A stretch of DNA of 64,000 nt, taken from NCBI GenBank assembly GCA_037013685.1, contig CM072884.1:107311548-107375547 (forward strand), read 5' to 3'. Both the position numbers and the translations under genes were made by a program. How positions within the stretch are numbered: position 1 is the stretch's first letter; each line of letters begins with the position of its first letter. This document shows, one piece after another, positions 1 through 14,460 of this stretch. The DNA is from Acridotheres tristis. Lineage: Eukaryota; Chordata; Aves; Passeriformes; Sturnidae. The notes under the pieces are model-generated. The model did not search any database and was not told the origin of the DNA. It saw only the letters and a list, made by a program, of their open reading frames with translations.

Positions 1-3000
1 TGTGGGTGAGACGATGGTCTGTTGTTCAGAGACCAAATACAAACTGACACAGACAGAGACTAATTAAAAACTGATGCACCTGTATCCTCTGTAACTAGTT
101 TGGCTTGTAAGTGTCAGAATTTTTGCTGCAAATAGTTTAATTTTTCTCTTTGTATGAAAAGCTCCTGGCTCCTCAGAGGATCAGCTTTCTGGCTGAGATT
201 ACCCATGCTTAGAAGATAATTGATTTCAGTGAGTTCTCCAGAGAAATGTCACTCAGAAGACTCTTGGTTAACTATTCTCGGCTAAGCCAAAAAGCACGAC
301 ACTTCTCACTGTTATGAAAGTGGTCTAATGACCTGTTTCCAACCTGCTTTCTGAAGGCTGCATGAACTTTGGTAGAAGCCTGGCACAGGAAGAGTCATCT
401 GCTGCAGTTTGGGAGGGGGTGGTGAGAATTCACAGATAAGTGATGTGAAGAAATCCCCTACCCTACATGCCCTCTGAGGATCAATTTCTACCCTTTCTAT
501 GGCAAAACCAGTAAAAAGAGATCAGGGGGCAGGAAAAACCTCCTCTGTGAACTTGCATGCAAAAGCTTTCACATGAACCCTGGCAAGGCTTGTGCTCTCC
601 ACCAACGCTCTGGCAGACACAGTGGTATCACTGGTGCAAATGCTGATGAAAAACAGCTATAGGCAAATCTTAAGGTTTTCTCTGAATGAGTGTTCACAAA
701 TAATGCTTTGGAGAGCTCTTGGCTGGAACAAAATCTATCTAGTCAGAATTTCCAGCACAGCTAAGGACACTAGACTAAAACAGCTGATGAGCTGGAAAAA
801 AACCACCCTACATATAGGGACCTTCCATGACTGTCCCAGTGATAACATCACAGAAATAACCAAACACATAAATCTGTAAACTTCAATACTGGGAATTGTC
901 TCTCCTTGAGCTGTTCCTTGAAAACATGGGCATAGGGTGTTGCTGTGAACTGGGCTGCACTAATGCATTCATTGATCAGACAGGACCTATCCACTCAACA
1001 CTGCACTGCAGGCTTTTTGTTTGTGCATCCTTCCGTGGGTTTTAGCAGCATCTTCATTTCAAGCAAATTTCAGCATAATTGCTATATTTGCTTAAACCTA
1101 TGCAACAAAAGCTGTTTCTAGCCCATCTGCTCTGCTCTGGCAGCCTCTGCCATGTAAAATGGACACTCATCCAAGGTGTTGGAAGTAGCAGGAGGGATCT
1201 GCTGGTCACACCTGCAACTGAGGACAGAGGGGCAGAGGCGCTGGGGAACTGGTATCACCAGACTCTAAGAGGCACATGATTCAGAGCCAAGGTTTTACAC
1301 TCCTCACACATGCATATGTATTTTACCTCATTATTGGCTTCAGCTGCACTTATTGTTACAGATTTGTGTCCCGATGCTACTTTTCCAGGCAGCCTCAGTG
1401 GGAGACACTTGTGTGCCGAGCAATATTTGCATTTCTGCAGGTCTTTATGGACATACATATTGCTAATACGCACATAAACAGGATGCCATTCATATTTAAA
1501 CAGTGCTTTTGGAGTCGAATGGCATCACAGCTGAGGGAATGGAAACGTTCTGATTTGTATCACTTATCTCAGTGGAGGCTGCTTCCTTCACACGTTCTGA
1601 CTTCTGCAGAGTCTCTGCAATAAGGCAGCTACATTCACATAGGATGAGACATGAGGTATTTAATAACCCCCCCTTCCTCCCCCAAAAGCCTCATAAGCTT
1701 GCTCTGCCCATTGATCTTTACAGGCACTCACCCCTCCGTTTTTGCCAGACTACTGTGCTTCCTTTCTACTTCAGCTCTTTTCTTCATTTCCATTTGCATA
1801 TATTCAAGGCCCTAAAGAAAAACAGCACTGCATTAAAAGGCTATTACAGAAATATATGCTATTTAAGTAACAATAGACCATGTTTTCTGTTGGGAGGAAA
1901 AAAACCCAACAGAATATTTTAGTTCCAAACAAGATTTAAAAGGGTACCACGTGATGTTCAGCACACTTTACCTCACAGATTTTGTCCTGTAGTTTGTTGA
2001 AGCTTCTGCTTTAGTCTGTTCATCATTTTTGCAGAAATAGCACTGTAACAAGAGTGTGTGTGTGTTGAGACATGCAACTTCCCTCTTTACCTGAGGCTTT
2101 CACAGGCACAGAACACCCAATGCTTCACAGCACTGCGCCCTCCACTGCAGTTTGCTGAAGGGCTGTAAAGCAGTGTCCCTTGCACTGGGCAGGATTTCAC
2201 ACTGCCTTCAGCCTGCTACAGGGAGCCCAGCTCAGCAAGACTCAGCCAGGCATGATTCCAAAAGCTTTTCATCCCTAGAAGTCACAGCCATGTCAGGTGG
2301 GATGTTTCTCCACTGCATTTACAAGATAAAATCCCAAAGTGTTTGCATTTGCAAAAATATACATTAAAAAAATTCCAGTGACACAAGCAACCCCTCCAAC
2401 CTTGTGGGTGCTTTTGTGTATTTCTGAGGAGCTGTCCTATCCCCCCTGATGGCTGTAATGACCAGGACTGAGGCAGTCCTTGTCCCATCTGTCTGCCATG
2501 GCCTTTGGCTGGCAGTCACCATTACTCAGAACTCAATGACAGGTCTGGTTGTCCTCTCCAAAGCTTTCTCAAGACATAGCCCTGCCAACTGAATTAAACC
2601 AACCTAAACCCACATTCCATCCCAAAGAGATGGCCCTGTCTTCCTCCAGTCTAGCTGTGATTTCCCAGTGCCTCCCCACCTTTGCTGTGGTCCCTGCAAC
2701 CCACAGGGAGTGGGAGCTGGATGCTCATGGAGCTGGAGGCAAAAGGAGAAAAAGATCTTCTTGCACCAGGTCAGCAAGGCACCCTGTCCCACCCTGTGGG
2801 TGGCAGGAGCTCATGGATGGGAGAAGTGGGCGCTCTCATTAGTCCATCAGTCATTGGTCCAGCTGAACTGACAGCAAAGTCATATTTGAGTTTACAGCTC
2901 AAGCATTAATTTAAACTGCTGTTAAATTTTGGGTTACCTTAGCACCGTGGGGCTGGCAGTGCCATAGCAAGTTGCCAGTGCCTGTGCTAAGGGAACAAGA

Positions 3001-6000
3001 TGCTCCACCAGAGAGAGAAGGGTTGAGGATGGCAGCAGGATCTGCACCTGCTGCAAAATCACCTTCTTGCTTCGTTCTTAGGTGGGGGGCTATTTTTAGT
3101 GGGATCAGCTCAATGACAAGAGATGTCAAAATGCAGCTTCACAAACACAAAAAAGTGGCATCAGTGCAAACAGTGTGGACGAAAGTTGTGAGGACTTGGG
3201 GACAGGGGAGTCCCTTGGGGCAGCCTCACAGAGGAGCCACAGCACCATGAGGGCCACCAGCAAAAACACAGGGGCTCTGAAGTTGTTCAAGAGGGATCAG
3301 AGGATTCCCTCTCTCACCTGGGTGTGCAAAAGTGGTGTTACCCATTCCCTTCAGGATTCAATCTGGTTTTCAGGCAGGAGCCTTTCCTGTGCCTAGGCTC
3401 TGTGAAGGACTGAGCAGGATACATGAAAAATCCTCATAGTTTCCCCAGCATACATTTTTTTGACAATGAGTTAAGAGGTGTCTGCTTTATAGGTATAAAA
3501 ATGAGAGGCAATAAACTATTGTTTCCATCCCTGCATTTCAGAAGGCAGTAGAAAAATCAAACAATTTTCGAATGCAGGACAAAAGCTCCTCCTAAAGGAA
3601 GTGTGCAGGGTTGTGACTCTTTGGTGTTATTCTCATGAGGGAACAGAGAGGATGAAAAGAAGAAACTCTAAAATCTCAGTGACATATTTACTAGTTTTGT
3701 GTATGAAATAGAAACACCTAATTTCTTCACCTTTATCTAAGGATTTCCATAGCCTATTTTTACTGTGTATCCAGGACAGACTCATGGATAACCACACTTC
3801 CTCATTCCACAAGAAAGCTCGTTCAGACTGAAATTTGGACTATTGGTTTTTAATTTTAAGGCAGTTTTTCATTTTGATAGCTCTTCCACCTGACATGGAA
3901 TTGCCACACCACAAATTGAATACAATAAAATTGCTAATCAGCCCATTAGAATATGGTGATGGTATAACATCTATTAGTTGTTGAATAATGTCTTCCTCTA
4001 ATGTATTTTGAATTAAGTCTGCATAATAACAAAATTAATTTAGATAAGTGTGCCTACCCATAAACACAGTATGCACATGCACACACACAGCCTCCTTTTG
4101 GAAATCTGTACAACTTTTTAACACAGTGACAATCCCATACAAATACCAGGGAAAGAAAGTGTCTTCAAGGATTGAAACAAGCAATTAAATACAAAGAAAT
4201 TATCCATGAAGTAAGACAGGCTACAGCAGTTTGCTCTGATCAGGTGCCTTTCACGGGAACACAAAAACTATTACAGGCTCCAAACTCACATCACAGTGAA
4301 TTTCTCTGACTTCAATTGCCTATCCCAGAAATACTTCCCACATTTTACTTCCTCAACAGTTAAACCAAACTATTCTCCTGCATTGTCATTTTCTTATCCT
4401 ATTTTCTCCTGCCTTTTCCAAGCTCTTGCCTGACAGTTTCTTAGGTTCTTAATTCCGATGTGCACAGGCTACAGATTTTTTTCAGCACCCAAAGAAGAGC
4501 CTTTAGCCTGTTTCTTTTAAGGACTTATATAATTTCTTTACCCTAGTGCAAGTCTTCCCTTGCTCTACTTGCAAAGACCCAAAATGTAAACTTTTTTCCC
4601 TTGGCTTCCCCTCCCTGGGGACAGATAATTTCCTACACTGGCAATTTCTCTTGTCAGCATCCTCTAGTGCTACATCCTGAGTGGTTGAAAGCTGCCAAGC
4701 CATTGTCTGAAGCTTAAAATAGAAAATAGCAGTGAATCCAAAATGTCTCTTATTTGTCTAATAAAAGCTCCTAGTCATTAGAAAATAAGAATTGTTGAAG
4801 TCGTTATGGAGATATTTCTCCCTACCCATAAACACATGTTTTTATATTCAGCAGAATCAATCTTTATGGTAATCTAAAAAAAATATAGTGGTCAGGTTGT
4901 AAAGTCCTGTAATTTGGATGAGTTGGTTTTCTTGTAGGAATCTTAAGATTTTAAATAGGTCAAAGTCCAGACTTATCCAATAATGTGCAATGAGAACATA
5001 ATATTATAGAATTTCCTTATAAAATGGTACAGACTGCTATGAGTGAAACTGTGGTCAGAATCTTACTGGCAAATTAATATTCTCATATAGGAAAGGATAG
5101 CCCAGGAGAATTTGTAACATTAAGCGTTTGAGAATACTGTCTCTGGACATCTCTCTACATCCTTCTGCAGCTAATATTTCCAGGGTTCTCAGTGCACCTA
5201 CATCTCCTACAAACCTGCATTGGTGTCACTTAAGGGATGGGTTTCAGATTAAGCTACTTGCAAGAAACATTAGGATTCCACAATACACAGATAAGAAAAG
5301 GAACAATACAGTTGAAATGGGCAAAGATGATTCAGTTCAATCTGAGGAGAGTTGCTTTATATTCCCAGTCAGTTTAACAATCCTTTCATCTTTCAAGGAA
5401 ATTATAACTATGATACGTTGGGACAAAGTTAGCAACTTCTCTTTTTATCTAAGTTCTATTATTGGTGCTTGTCATAGCCATTCAAGGACCTCCTGGGAAC
5501 CAAAATGGACAATTGCATCCTCCTCTCTCTTCCAGTGAGAGGCTGGGTATCATTAACAATGCTTAAATTAATAGTGAATTTTGGAAGGAGTAAATGTTCC
5601 CCTGCAGGAAACCACGGATGAAGAGACAGGATATACATTTCAGTTCAAAGCCCTGCCTATGAGTGCAGGTCTGTGACATTTTCCTGTTCAAAATTAGACA
5701 TTCATAAGTTCACTGCAGCAAGGTGCACATTATTGTTTTGGTCTATGGAATCAATAGCTACGAGGGAGGGGGTGGAAGGTGACTTTTTGAAAAAGGAAGT
5801 GTTTTTCACAATGGAAAGAAATCGATAACGTGTAATAAGTGGCTGTAGGTGGTTCCCTGCCCTTGCTCCTTTTTGTGCAATATAGGTCTCAGGGCTCTGA
5901 AAGGAACTGGAACACAGGGTGAGGTCTTTATCGAACTTTGTATTACTGTGGATAACAGCATCCAAATTTTGCCGTATTATGTGAGAAGAGGAGATGTAGA

Positions 6001-7051
6001 AGCAAAATAGCTTGAGCTTAGTCTAGGTGAGGTCAAAGTGGGGCTGGTAAGCAGAGGGGAAGCCTGGCTTGTGGCCAGATACATCCCACCAAACCTTTGT
6101 GTGCAGGCAGACAGAGAGCTTTCATATCCATGGCTGAGAGCCAGCAGATCTTGGAGGCTGCAGGGATTGTGCTGGCAGCAGCAGACAAGGGGCTACCCTG
6201 AGTGTCCTGGCACTCCAGGTATGGAGCAGTGCTCTGATTCCAGCCGAATGCAGCCTGGACCCCTGGAGTTACCAGAGCTCAGGGCACCCTGTAGCAGTGC
6301 ATTCCTGCTCCTCACTGCTTCTCTCTGTCATCCAGGGTACATTTAACCTGACTGTGAGAAACCACAGCAGAGCTGACCTCATGGGTGCCACTCCACTGAG
6401 GCTCAGAGTAGGGGATGGAAAGAATGGGAAGTAAACAGAGGTAAACAGCCTGACACTCTTTTCTCAGGGAACTGGGTGGGTTGAAACATGCAGGGGCTGG
6501 GTATGTTGTGGTCAGAGCTTTTCCTGCAAGATGCAGCACAGTTCAGACCAAGGCAGTGCTCAGCCCAGGCTGAACTCTGATCCAGAGGAAACACACAAAA
6601 TTTCTGAATTTATGCTGTAGTCAGTAAGCTAGATAGACACAGAGGTACTTATTGTAAATGACTTTTGTCACTGCCAGGCTCCATCTACTAAAGAAACAAA
6701 ACTCTGGAACCACTGGTGTTGGGGCAAATGCCAGGGTTTTCCCTGCACCTCTCAGAGAGGTTGTATGTCCAGTCTGGGGTAGGATGGTGGCCTGGGAAAC
6801 AGCCCACCACTTCTCTGAGACTGAAGGAAGCAGCAGCAGCATTTCATGTGTTGTCTCTCTTAAGGCTGGTCAAAGCTGCAGTATTGTTCCATTCTAAAGT
6901 GGGCCACACAGGTTTAATGCACAGCTTTGTGATTTGGAGACTATGTAACTGCAGCACAGCCTGCCTGCTCTCCAGATCATCACCTGGGATGAAAAAAGAA
7001 TGAGCAAATATACTCCACTGCCTGTCCACTGCAGCTTCCTTCCTTCTTAAG
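1..7051. other. Intergenic, no gene recognised
   Basis: Mixed-composition DNA with only short overlapping ORFs on both strands, the longest 136 codons at 5128-5538 with no recognisable domain. Short CA and TG runs occur near 4080 and 2056. I see no repeat family that I can name and no CpG island. Confidence 0.65.
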
Positions 7052-7300
7052 TCACAGAATCACAGAATGGTTTGGGTTGGAAGGGACCTTAAAGACCATC
7101 CAGTTCCAATCCCCTGCCAAGGTAAGGGACACCTTCTACTATCCCAGGTTGCTCAGAGCCCCATCCACCCTGGCCTTGAACACTTTCAGGGATGGGGCAT
7201 CCACAGCTTTTCTGGGAAACCTGTGCCAGTGCCTCATGACCCTCACAGTCAAAAGTTTCTTCCTAATGCCTCCTTTAAGCTTATCCTTCTTCAGTGTTAC
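7052..7300 (-). mobile_element. CR1 LINE fragment, 3' end
   Basis: The + strand begins with TCACAGAATCACAGAATGG, the reverse complement of the CR1 3'-terminal repeats. GGTTGGAAGGGACCTTAAAG and the CCTTGAACACTTTCAGGG block follow, both hallmark CR1 3'-UTR sequence. The element is therefore on the minus strand and severely 5'-truncated, as most avian CR1 copies are. The terminal 8-mer units are well preserved. Short ORFs across it are shadows of the repeat. Confidence 0.93.
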
Positions 7301-8604
7301 CAATACTGGTGAAACTCAGTAAATTTTGTCAGGTTCTTGTTTAAGTAACTCCCAATGAACACTTTGAGCATATACCTGGATTAAACTGCTTGTCAGGCTT
7401 CACAACCTGGGATGGCAAAGATCCATCCACTCTGTGACCACCTTAGCAGCAACAAAACCCTTCCTACCCAGGCCCACTCATCTGCCCCCTCAGTGGCACA
7501 AACACAGAGCAGCTTCTACTAAAGCAGTGCTTTTCTAGTTCCTCTTTGTTAACCTTCACTAACATCTTGCCCCACTCAAGATTCACCTCTTCCCAGTGGT
7601 ATTTACATACTTTAGAATCATGTTATAGGTTTTTTTGTCACCCTCTTTGCTGTTGTTTTGTTGAAATTTTCATTTTTCTCTTGTATTCTAAGTCAATTCC
7701 TCCACTTCCAGCTGAGCTGAGCTCAGTTTGAATGACCTTAAGCAGGTACCATTGTCATTATAACCTTCTTCTCCTGACCCTCTTTGCACTCATTTTATCA
7801 CAGATCAACAATTTTTACCCTTCTTTAGCTGGACAAGCTGATGAGCTCAGAGTATAAAAATAGTGTGAAAGGTGGTCTTGGAAGGAATAAGAAGGATGAA
7901 GTATATGGCTTTGGCCCCTCTCTGAGGAAAAAGCTGATTGAAAACCAGTGATTTTCACGCTGTCAAAGAAACTCAATCAGTAACAGGCAAGAAATAATCC
8001 TCTTATATAACAGGTCAAATAATATGTCATCAGGGTACTTTTAACTTCATTAGAATTTGTCCCTTGATAAGTGACATTTTAATTATGTGATCAGGTAATA
8101 AAATAATACATGCCTGAAAACTTATGGCCAACTCACGCATAATTAAAGGTCCTAAATTAACCTTGGATGATAGGGTAGAACCCAATCTTAGATAGAAAAT
8201 ACTCTACTGGACATTTTTCACATGCCTGTTTTGGAGTTCTGAACTAATGGTTCAATTTGGCAGAATAACTGAAAGGCTGACATCAATCTAATCCACAAGA
8301 TAAACAATAAAGGGAACAAATGCTGGAGTGATTTTTTCAAGCATTGCTATGAAATGGAGATGTAGATTATTCAGGACTAGTTATGAGGAATCTGATATAA
8401 AGACAGTGCTTGAATACTTTAACTTGTGCATTAAATATTTGAATATGCCTGTCTGATATGAAAGTGACTCTAGATTATCTGATTTTTTACTTAGTGACCC
8501 ACATAAATAAATAAAAGGATTTATGAAATGAGACAAATTTTGATATATTAAACTCTTAAGACTACTTGATTTTAGAGCAATTTGTTGGAGCAAAATTCCA
8601 GGAA
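7301..8604. other. Intergenic, no gene recognised
   Basis: The sequence becomes increasingly AT-rich towards the GGAAA satellite. No ORF longer than about 60 codons lies outside the satellite, and no named repeat is seen. Confidence 0.65.
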
Positions 8605-8907
8605 AGGAAAAAGAAGGAAAGGAAAGGAAAGGAAAGGAAAGGAAAGGAAAGGAAAGGAAAGGAAAGGAAAGGAAAGGAAAGGAAAGGAAAGGAAAGGAAA
8701 GGAAAGGAAAGGAAAGGAAAGGAAAGGAAAGGAAAGGAAAGGAAAGGAAAGGAAAGGAAAGGAAAGGAAAGGAAAGGAAAGGAAAGGAAAGGAAAGGAAA
8801 GGAAAGGAAAGGAAAGGAAAGGAAAGGAAAGGAAAGGAAAGGAAAGGAAAGGAAAGGAAAGGAAAGGAAAGGAAAGGAAAGGAAAGGAAAGGAAAGGAAA
8901 GGGAAAG
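8605..8907. repeat. (GGAAA)n pentanucleotide satellite, 57 perfect copies
   Basis: From 8616 to 8900 the sequence is an uninterrupted run of exactly 57 GGAAA units (285 bp), flanked by short imperfect units on both sides. It is pure purine on one strand and a mirror repeat, a composition able to form intramolecular triplex DNA. The unit contains no stop in any frame, so both strands give long artefactual ORFs, with period-5 peptides built from G, K, E, R on + and S, F, P, L on -. None of these is a gene. Lack of interruptions suggests recent expansion and high length variability. Confidence 0.98.
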
Positions 8908-11900
8908 GACTGTGCTGGTCAGAAAACTTGGAGCAGGTCATAAACTCCAAAGGTACAGAGCTCCACAGTTCAACCACTCTGGCCTAAACAACACATCTCC
9001 AAAGCATTTATCACTGCAGTATCTGGACCATGCACATAGATTCTGGGATATAGTGGGATACAGTGTCCAGAAGAGTTGATGAATTTCCTGTTCATCTTCT
9101 GTGCTGCCCTTTGGCTTCACCTCTACATCTAAAATAATGAAATCACTCTGTGATCACAAGCACATAGTTCACAAATGTGGTGTCCTAATGTGATTTTAAT
9201 GCCAGCATTCAGGTAAGAGTTACTGGGGCTTAGATTTACCTTTTTTTTGCAGCTCCTCAAACATTTCCCAGGAGAAGAACCTCTGGCTACACTGATCCTT
9301 TCACATCCTGCTGCTCCTAAATACCAAATTTGGGTATCAGCAACCCCAAGAGTAAAAATGAACTGTGAAGAAAAAAGTGTTCAATTTCAAAGATGTCCAT
9401 GTGAATGTGTCACTGTTTTTATCCTGCAGAATGGGAAGCTATTGGGGAGCTTTGATATTAAGTGGGGAGACATAGACCAGACAAGGGTGGGACTGGTTTA
9501 GCCTGGCCTGGTTTTAATTCTATTTTATGCCTAAAGGGAGCATAAATATCCCCATGCCACCCAGAAACCAGCAGATTCTTCACATTTCAGCTACCCCAAA
9601 CCCTAGAATATCCTCCAGCAGCCTGTCTCTGGGTATAAGCAAATGCAGTGTCCAAATGTTGAAAGATATGGAAGTTATCTGCAAAATGAACTGGTAACCT
9701 GCAGATACAAGGAGACAAGGGTAAATTTGTGTATTAGAAAGATGGATGCCCAAGTGGCACTATAGTGGTGGTGTTTCTTCAAAAATGAAACAAGCAGTAA
9801 GAATCAGAATGGTTCTGAAGTGCAAAGTATATAATAAAAATTGTCATTTATTAATAGTGCTTCTGGGAAGTCGTTGGGAACTGTATCTGCCAGCAGTGAT
9901 ATTTGCACGTTGAACTAACACCCTCTTTTTATTCTGTGGCAAAAAAAAAGAGCTGCATTATTGTTCTTGCTGCTGTGATCCCCTCCCAGGCTGCTCTGAT
10001 CCATCCCTCCTTTTGGGATAAATCCCTTCCCAGGCCATCTGTCCTTACACTCCACTCCTCCCCAGCCCCTCCTTACCCACTGCTTCCCATACACAGCCTG
10101 AGCCAGAGGCTCCTTAGCATCTTCCCAAGTCTGCTGTGATAAACTCTGTGTAGAGGAGGATTTTGGAAGTCACTGGCTCTTCTGGTGGCCCAGAGTACCC
10201 AAGTGATATGGCTGATGTTGTGAGAGACACTGATGGAGTGTGTCAGCACCATCTTGCTGGTCCCAGGCCAGCTTGGTGTCCAGCATCCCCTGTGCTTGAG
10301 GGTTTTTACTAGACAGCTTCTTCCAGGTTTTTTTTACGAGACAGCTCTGATCCAGATGCTGGTTCTGGAGGCATTTTCCCAAATAAAGTTTCACACTTGT
10401 CTCTCTGCAGATATTAAACTGGCAATCTGGTGGGATCCCACAGCCCATGGGCAGTGCAGGGGGAAAGGAGTTTCCACCAGAGCTGGACAATGTGGAAAAG
10501 GAGTGGCCTCCTGGAAAGCAGGCTCAGGGCACCTCCAGAGCTAACAGCACCCAGCAAAATGGATGCAAGTAAAGGATGGAATGGAGTAGGAATCCTGAGT
10601 CTAGGCCAGTGGGACATGACACTGGAGAACAGAGGTAACAGCAAATACTGCCCAAATTGGGGTAGCAGGATCCTGTGAGTGAGGGGCACAACACAAATGA
10701 AAGTGTTTGATCTGGTTTCCTTTCAGAGTACAGATCTTTATAAAATCTGTCTCCTCTCAGGCTGTGTTTGGCTGGGTGTCCTGCAGGGAGCCAGTGCTGT
10801 GTCACACACTGTACTGGCAGGAGGTGGCCAGGCAGGCAGCACAGTCACCCATTAATGGCAGGCAGCAATATTTAAAGTAATCATGATGTGGATCAGCATA
10901 ACACTCTTGTTAAAATTAACAACATGGTCACTAAAACTGATGCTGTTTCAAGCTATTCATTATAGCTGATGACCAAATCCAGCCAACAGCACTTAATCAG
11001 GGCTGGTGTTGGTTTTTGTCTTCAGCAGACAAAACTTACCTGATTTCAAATGCTCTGTGAATATATCAACTAACCAACTGGAATTAAGACTGGTTCACTT
11101 TGCTCCCATTACAGTTCCAAACCCAGACATTCACATCAAACCTCTCCCAGACACGAAGCCTTGACTGCCTGTGGTGCAGCCCCTCACATAAGTTCAGAGC
11201 ACCAGCAGCTGGCAGCTCTGTCTGCTCTTTGAGTGCAGCACCCTGGGTGACACCTCGTGAGTCCAGCCTTGGTTCCAGCAGGTGGGAAATGGCCCTGAGC
11301 TGCTCACAGCTGTGGTCAGATGGATGCCTGAGTGCAACTGCAAGATTCAAAGTAAGGACAGAAGGAGAATTTATACCAAGAACCCCTCAGAACACTAAAT
11401 TGCTAAGGTGGACACCTATTCCTAATAGCTGTTGAACAATTTGGTAGGGTATAGAAGGCTTTGAGACTAATCAGCCTCCAAAACATGTATGCAAAGGGTC
11501 AGTCCTCACTGAAGGAAAGGCTGCAATATGAATTCACACCTCCTCCAAGCAGAATGAATCCACACAGGACAGCACCCTCAAAACAAAACTGCCCTGAGTG
11601 GTCAAATCAGCACAGCTTAAGAAATATTTGACCCCTAAAAGAGAGGGGTTTTTGCACCTCAACTGCTATGATACTTGTGGTGCATTCTCTGCTTGTCCAC
11701 TGCAAATCACATTTGCTTGAGAGGCTTTTATACATTGCATTTGCAATGGTCTAGAAGTACATGCACCACCATTTACCACATCTCGTATGGCAAAAATCTG
11801 CTCCAATGTGATTTCCAAGAGACCAAGTCAGTACAACAGCAGATGTGAAACTGGCAAAGAAAACTGCCATTGGATTTTTTAAATCTTTGTATCTGTCTCT

Positions 11901-14229
11901 GTATATCCTTCATTTGACCTCCCACTCTCCCTTCTGTACCCCCTTGAGCTCTCCATTTTTTAATCCTAACGAGGTCACACTTTTGCTTGGTGGCTTCAGA
12001 TCCAGCACTCTCCCTGCCAACCTCTAGCCAGCTAATTGTTCCACTCCTTAATGTTCCCAAGGTCTCAGGATGTGTCACCTCCCCCTGACCTCCAGGGCAC
12101 TTTCAGTCTCTTACAAGTTGAAGCTTGCAGCCATCTCTCTCTAAAACCTCCTCCTCAGCTGTGCTGCAGTAGCATTAGAAGGACCCAGGGAGGATCAAGG
12201 CCCCATTGTGCTCAGATCTGCATAAACACCCAGTGAGAGACAGCTCCTGCCCTCCTGAGGTTATGGGCTGAAAGGGAAGGCAGGAGAGGGAAAGTGAGTG
12301 GGGGGACATGGAAGCAGAGTATTCATGGTGATGCAAGTCACATCCCTCTGTAAGCCTCTCTCTTTGTTGTTTTTTAATTTTTATCCCCCCTCCAAATGAA
12401 AATAAAATAAGTTGTTGGCTTGTTTCTGCGAGTGTTGGAAATTACTATTTGCAAAAGCGATCATCTGTTCTCATTGGCCTTGGTGCTGTGCCAGTGCTGC
12501 TTCAGGCTGTACTTCCTGAGGAGGTCCTGAGGCTCTGCAGGGATAACGCAGCATGGAAGCACCAGGAGATGAAGTGAAACCCCTTGGATGCCCTCTTGCC
12601 CCATCAGAGCTGGCTGCAGCCTGGCAGTCAGCCCAGCCATGGAAGCTGAATGCAGTGGAGCACAATGTGCCCTGTCAGACACCAGCCCAGGGCTGCAGAG
12701 GAGGGAGGGACCACAGCACCTCCTTTACCCTCGGTACACCCCAAAAGGGAGGGAGCATCCCTGCACACACACCTGCCAGGGGAGAAAGAAAGTTCTGAGA
12801 ACTGGCAAAATTGCCCGAAGTGTAGGGTATGACAACATTTCAGTCTAACTGTAAGGAGAATAATTTATTCAGCATTTTCTCAGGCAGTGCAAGTGTACCA
12901 GCATTACAGAACTGCAAGGACGAAGGACAGCCTGTCCTGTCCTGATGCAGAAAAGTCCTACCTTTAAAGTGAGGCTTCAGGATGGTGTGTGAAAGCTTGA
13001 TTTGCATCCAGAGTGGGAACATGCTTGCCAGCCATCAGGCTGATGTGATTTGAAGCAGCTGAGATATTAAATGCACTAAACCAGAATGTATAATAGCCAT
13101 GCTGGCAGACCTTTAATTATTGTCATGCTTGTGGGCACTGATATCATTCAAATTAAAAGCTTTCCCCACTACTTGCATTTTTTTAATATGTTGATGTACT
13201 CTGCACTGATGGATTGTCCTCTATTGTCCTTCTCTCACAAAATGCTTGGAACAATTTGCTTCAGTGCAGAAATAAAAATTATTGGCACTCACTTGCCATA
13301 TTTTTGGAGCTGTTTTTGTTTTGTTTTAAAGCATAGACCCACTAGCTATGAAAACATTTTGGTGAGTTTGGAGGGGTAGTGGTGATTCCTCAGTCACCAA
13401 TTCTGTGTCTCAGAAAGAGCAGGAATGCTCCATATTAATAGCAAGACTGAAGAACTGGTGCAATCTTCCCTAGACAGTGCTGGCTGAAGACACAGCAAAG
13501 TTTCCTTGCTGCACACATCCTCTCATTTTCCTCTCTCAGCTGGTCCAGAGTCAGACATTTTTGGCTGGCCCTATGCTCAGATACAGTAGCAGAAAGTTTG
13601 AGCAGTTCTGAAGTTGAATCAACTTCTCTGTTCACACCATTGTCACTGATTCCAGAACTTGTCTAGTGCTGTGATAAGGCTACTCCCTCTCCCAGGGTAA
13701 TTCTGGAACAAGTCGAACTGTTTAAAGCAGAACGAGCACAATGCCCGTACAAAATACTTACCAGGAAAGTTGCTCACAGCCTTTCCTGAGATGGAATACC
13801 CATAAAAGATAGGCAGATGAATATTCTTGTTTATTCCCCCTGATGACAGGCATAGCAAATCATATCTCCATCACATGGAGGCTCATTTGCTGGAGATGCA
13901 GCACTCATGTCTTCCACAGTGCATCCAAATTACAGTGATTTGCCACAGCTGACCCAAAACTCCTTCAAATCTTTGCAGGATTCTGCAGCTCCATTTGCTG
14001 TCCATGTCATGCAGCTTGTTCTATCTTTGGGGCAGTGGTGGGCCAGTTAGACAGTAATGGGACAGTTAGAAAAGGATGGGGCTCAAACCAGGACAGTGCT
14101 TGCCTTTCCTTCACCTCTCCCTAGCTGTGAGCTTCAGCCTCTGCATACCCCAGAGGAATACCATTGCTTCAAGGGCAAGGTCATGCCTTGTAGCCCATTT
14201 TACCCATTGGAGACTTGGTCTAATTGCCT
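8908..14229. other. Intergenic, mostly unassigned
   Basis: It holds clusters of overlapping sub-120-codon ORFs on both strands (for example 10170-10800 and 12460-12850) in moderately GC-rich patches. Such mutual overlap argues against coding. The only repeat noted is the ancient fragment at 12189. Confidence 0.6.
12189..12265. repeat. Ancient amniote interspersed-repeat fragment (family not named)
   Basis: The segment GGCCCCATTGTGCT, then a spacer and AAACACCCAGTGAGAGACAG, resembles an old repeat common in turtle, crocodile and bird genomes. I recognise the motif but cannot name the family with certainty. It is short and diverged. Confidence 0.35.
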
Positions 14230-14460
14230 GCATGCAGGACTAGGAGCCAGAAACCCCCTGTGTTTATAAAACTGACTGCAGCCCTAAATCTTTCACCAGC
14301 CTTCAGCAATTCCCTTCACCTTTCTGCCTTAGTTTCCCAGTGTGTAAAAGTGAGATAGTGTTTACTTTCCTTCCAGGGAGATTGCAAGGATTAATTAGTT
14401 AACTGAGTTTGTTAGAAAGGTGAAAAGCATTTTACACATGGTAAGTATTGTTTCTTAGGG
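14230..14460 (+). mobile_element. MIR-like SINE remnant
   Basis: The order of landmarks follows the MIR/CORE-SINE consensus. A GGACTAGGAGCCAG block is followed by CTTAGTTTCCCAGTGTGTAA at about 14329, TTGCAAGGATTAATTAGTTA at about 14383, and AAAAGCATTTTACACATGGT at about 14423. It is degraded as expected for an insertion predating amniote divergence. There is no coding content, and the 70-aa ORF at 14057-14269 is not supported. Confidence 0.7.

Noticed and set aside
8381..9079. Long ORFs of 125-198 codons encoding G/K/E/R or S/F/P/L pentapeptide repeats
   Set aside because: They are read-through of the GGAAA satellite, which has no stop in any frame on either strand.
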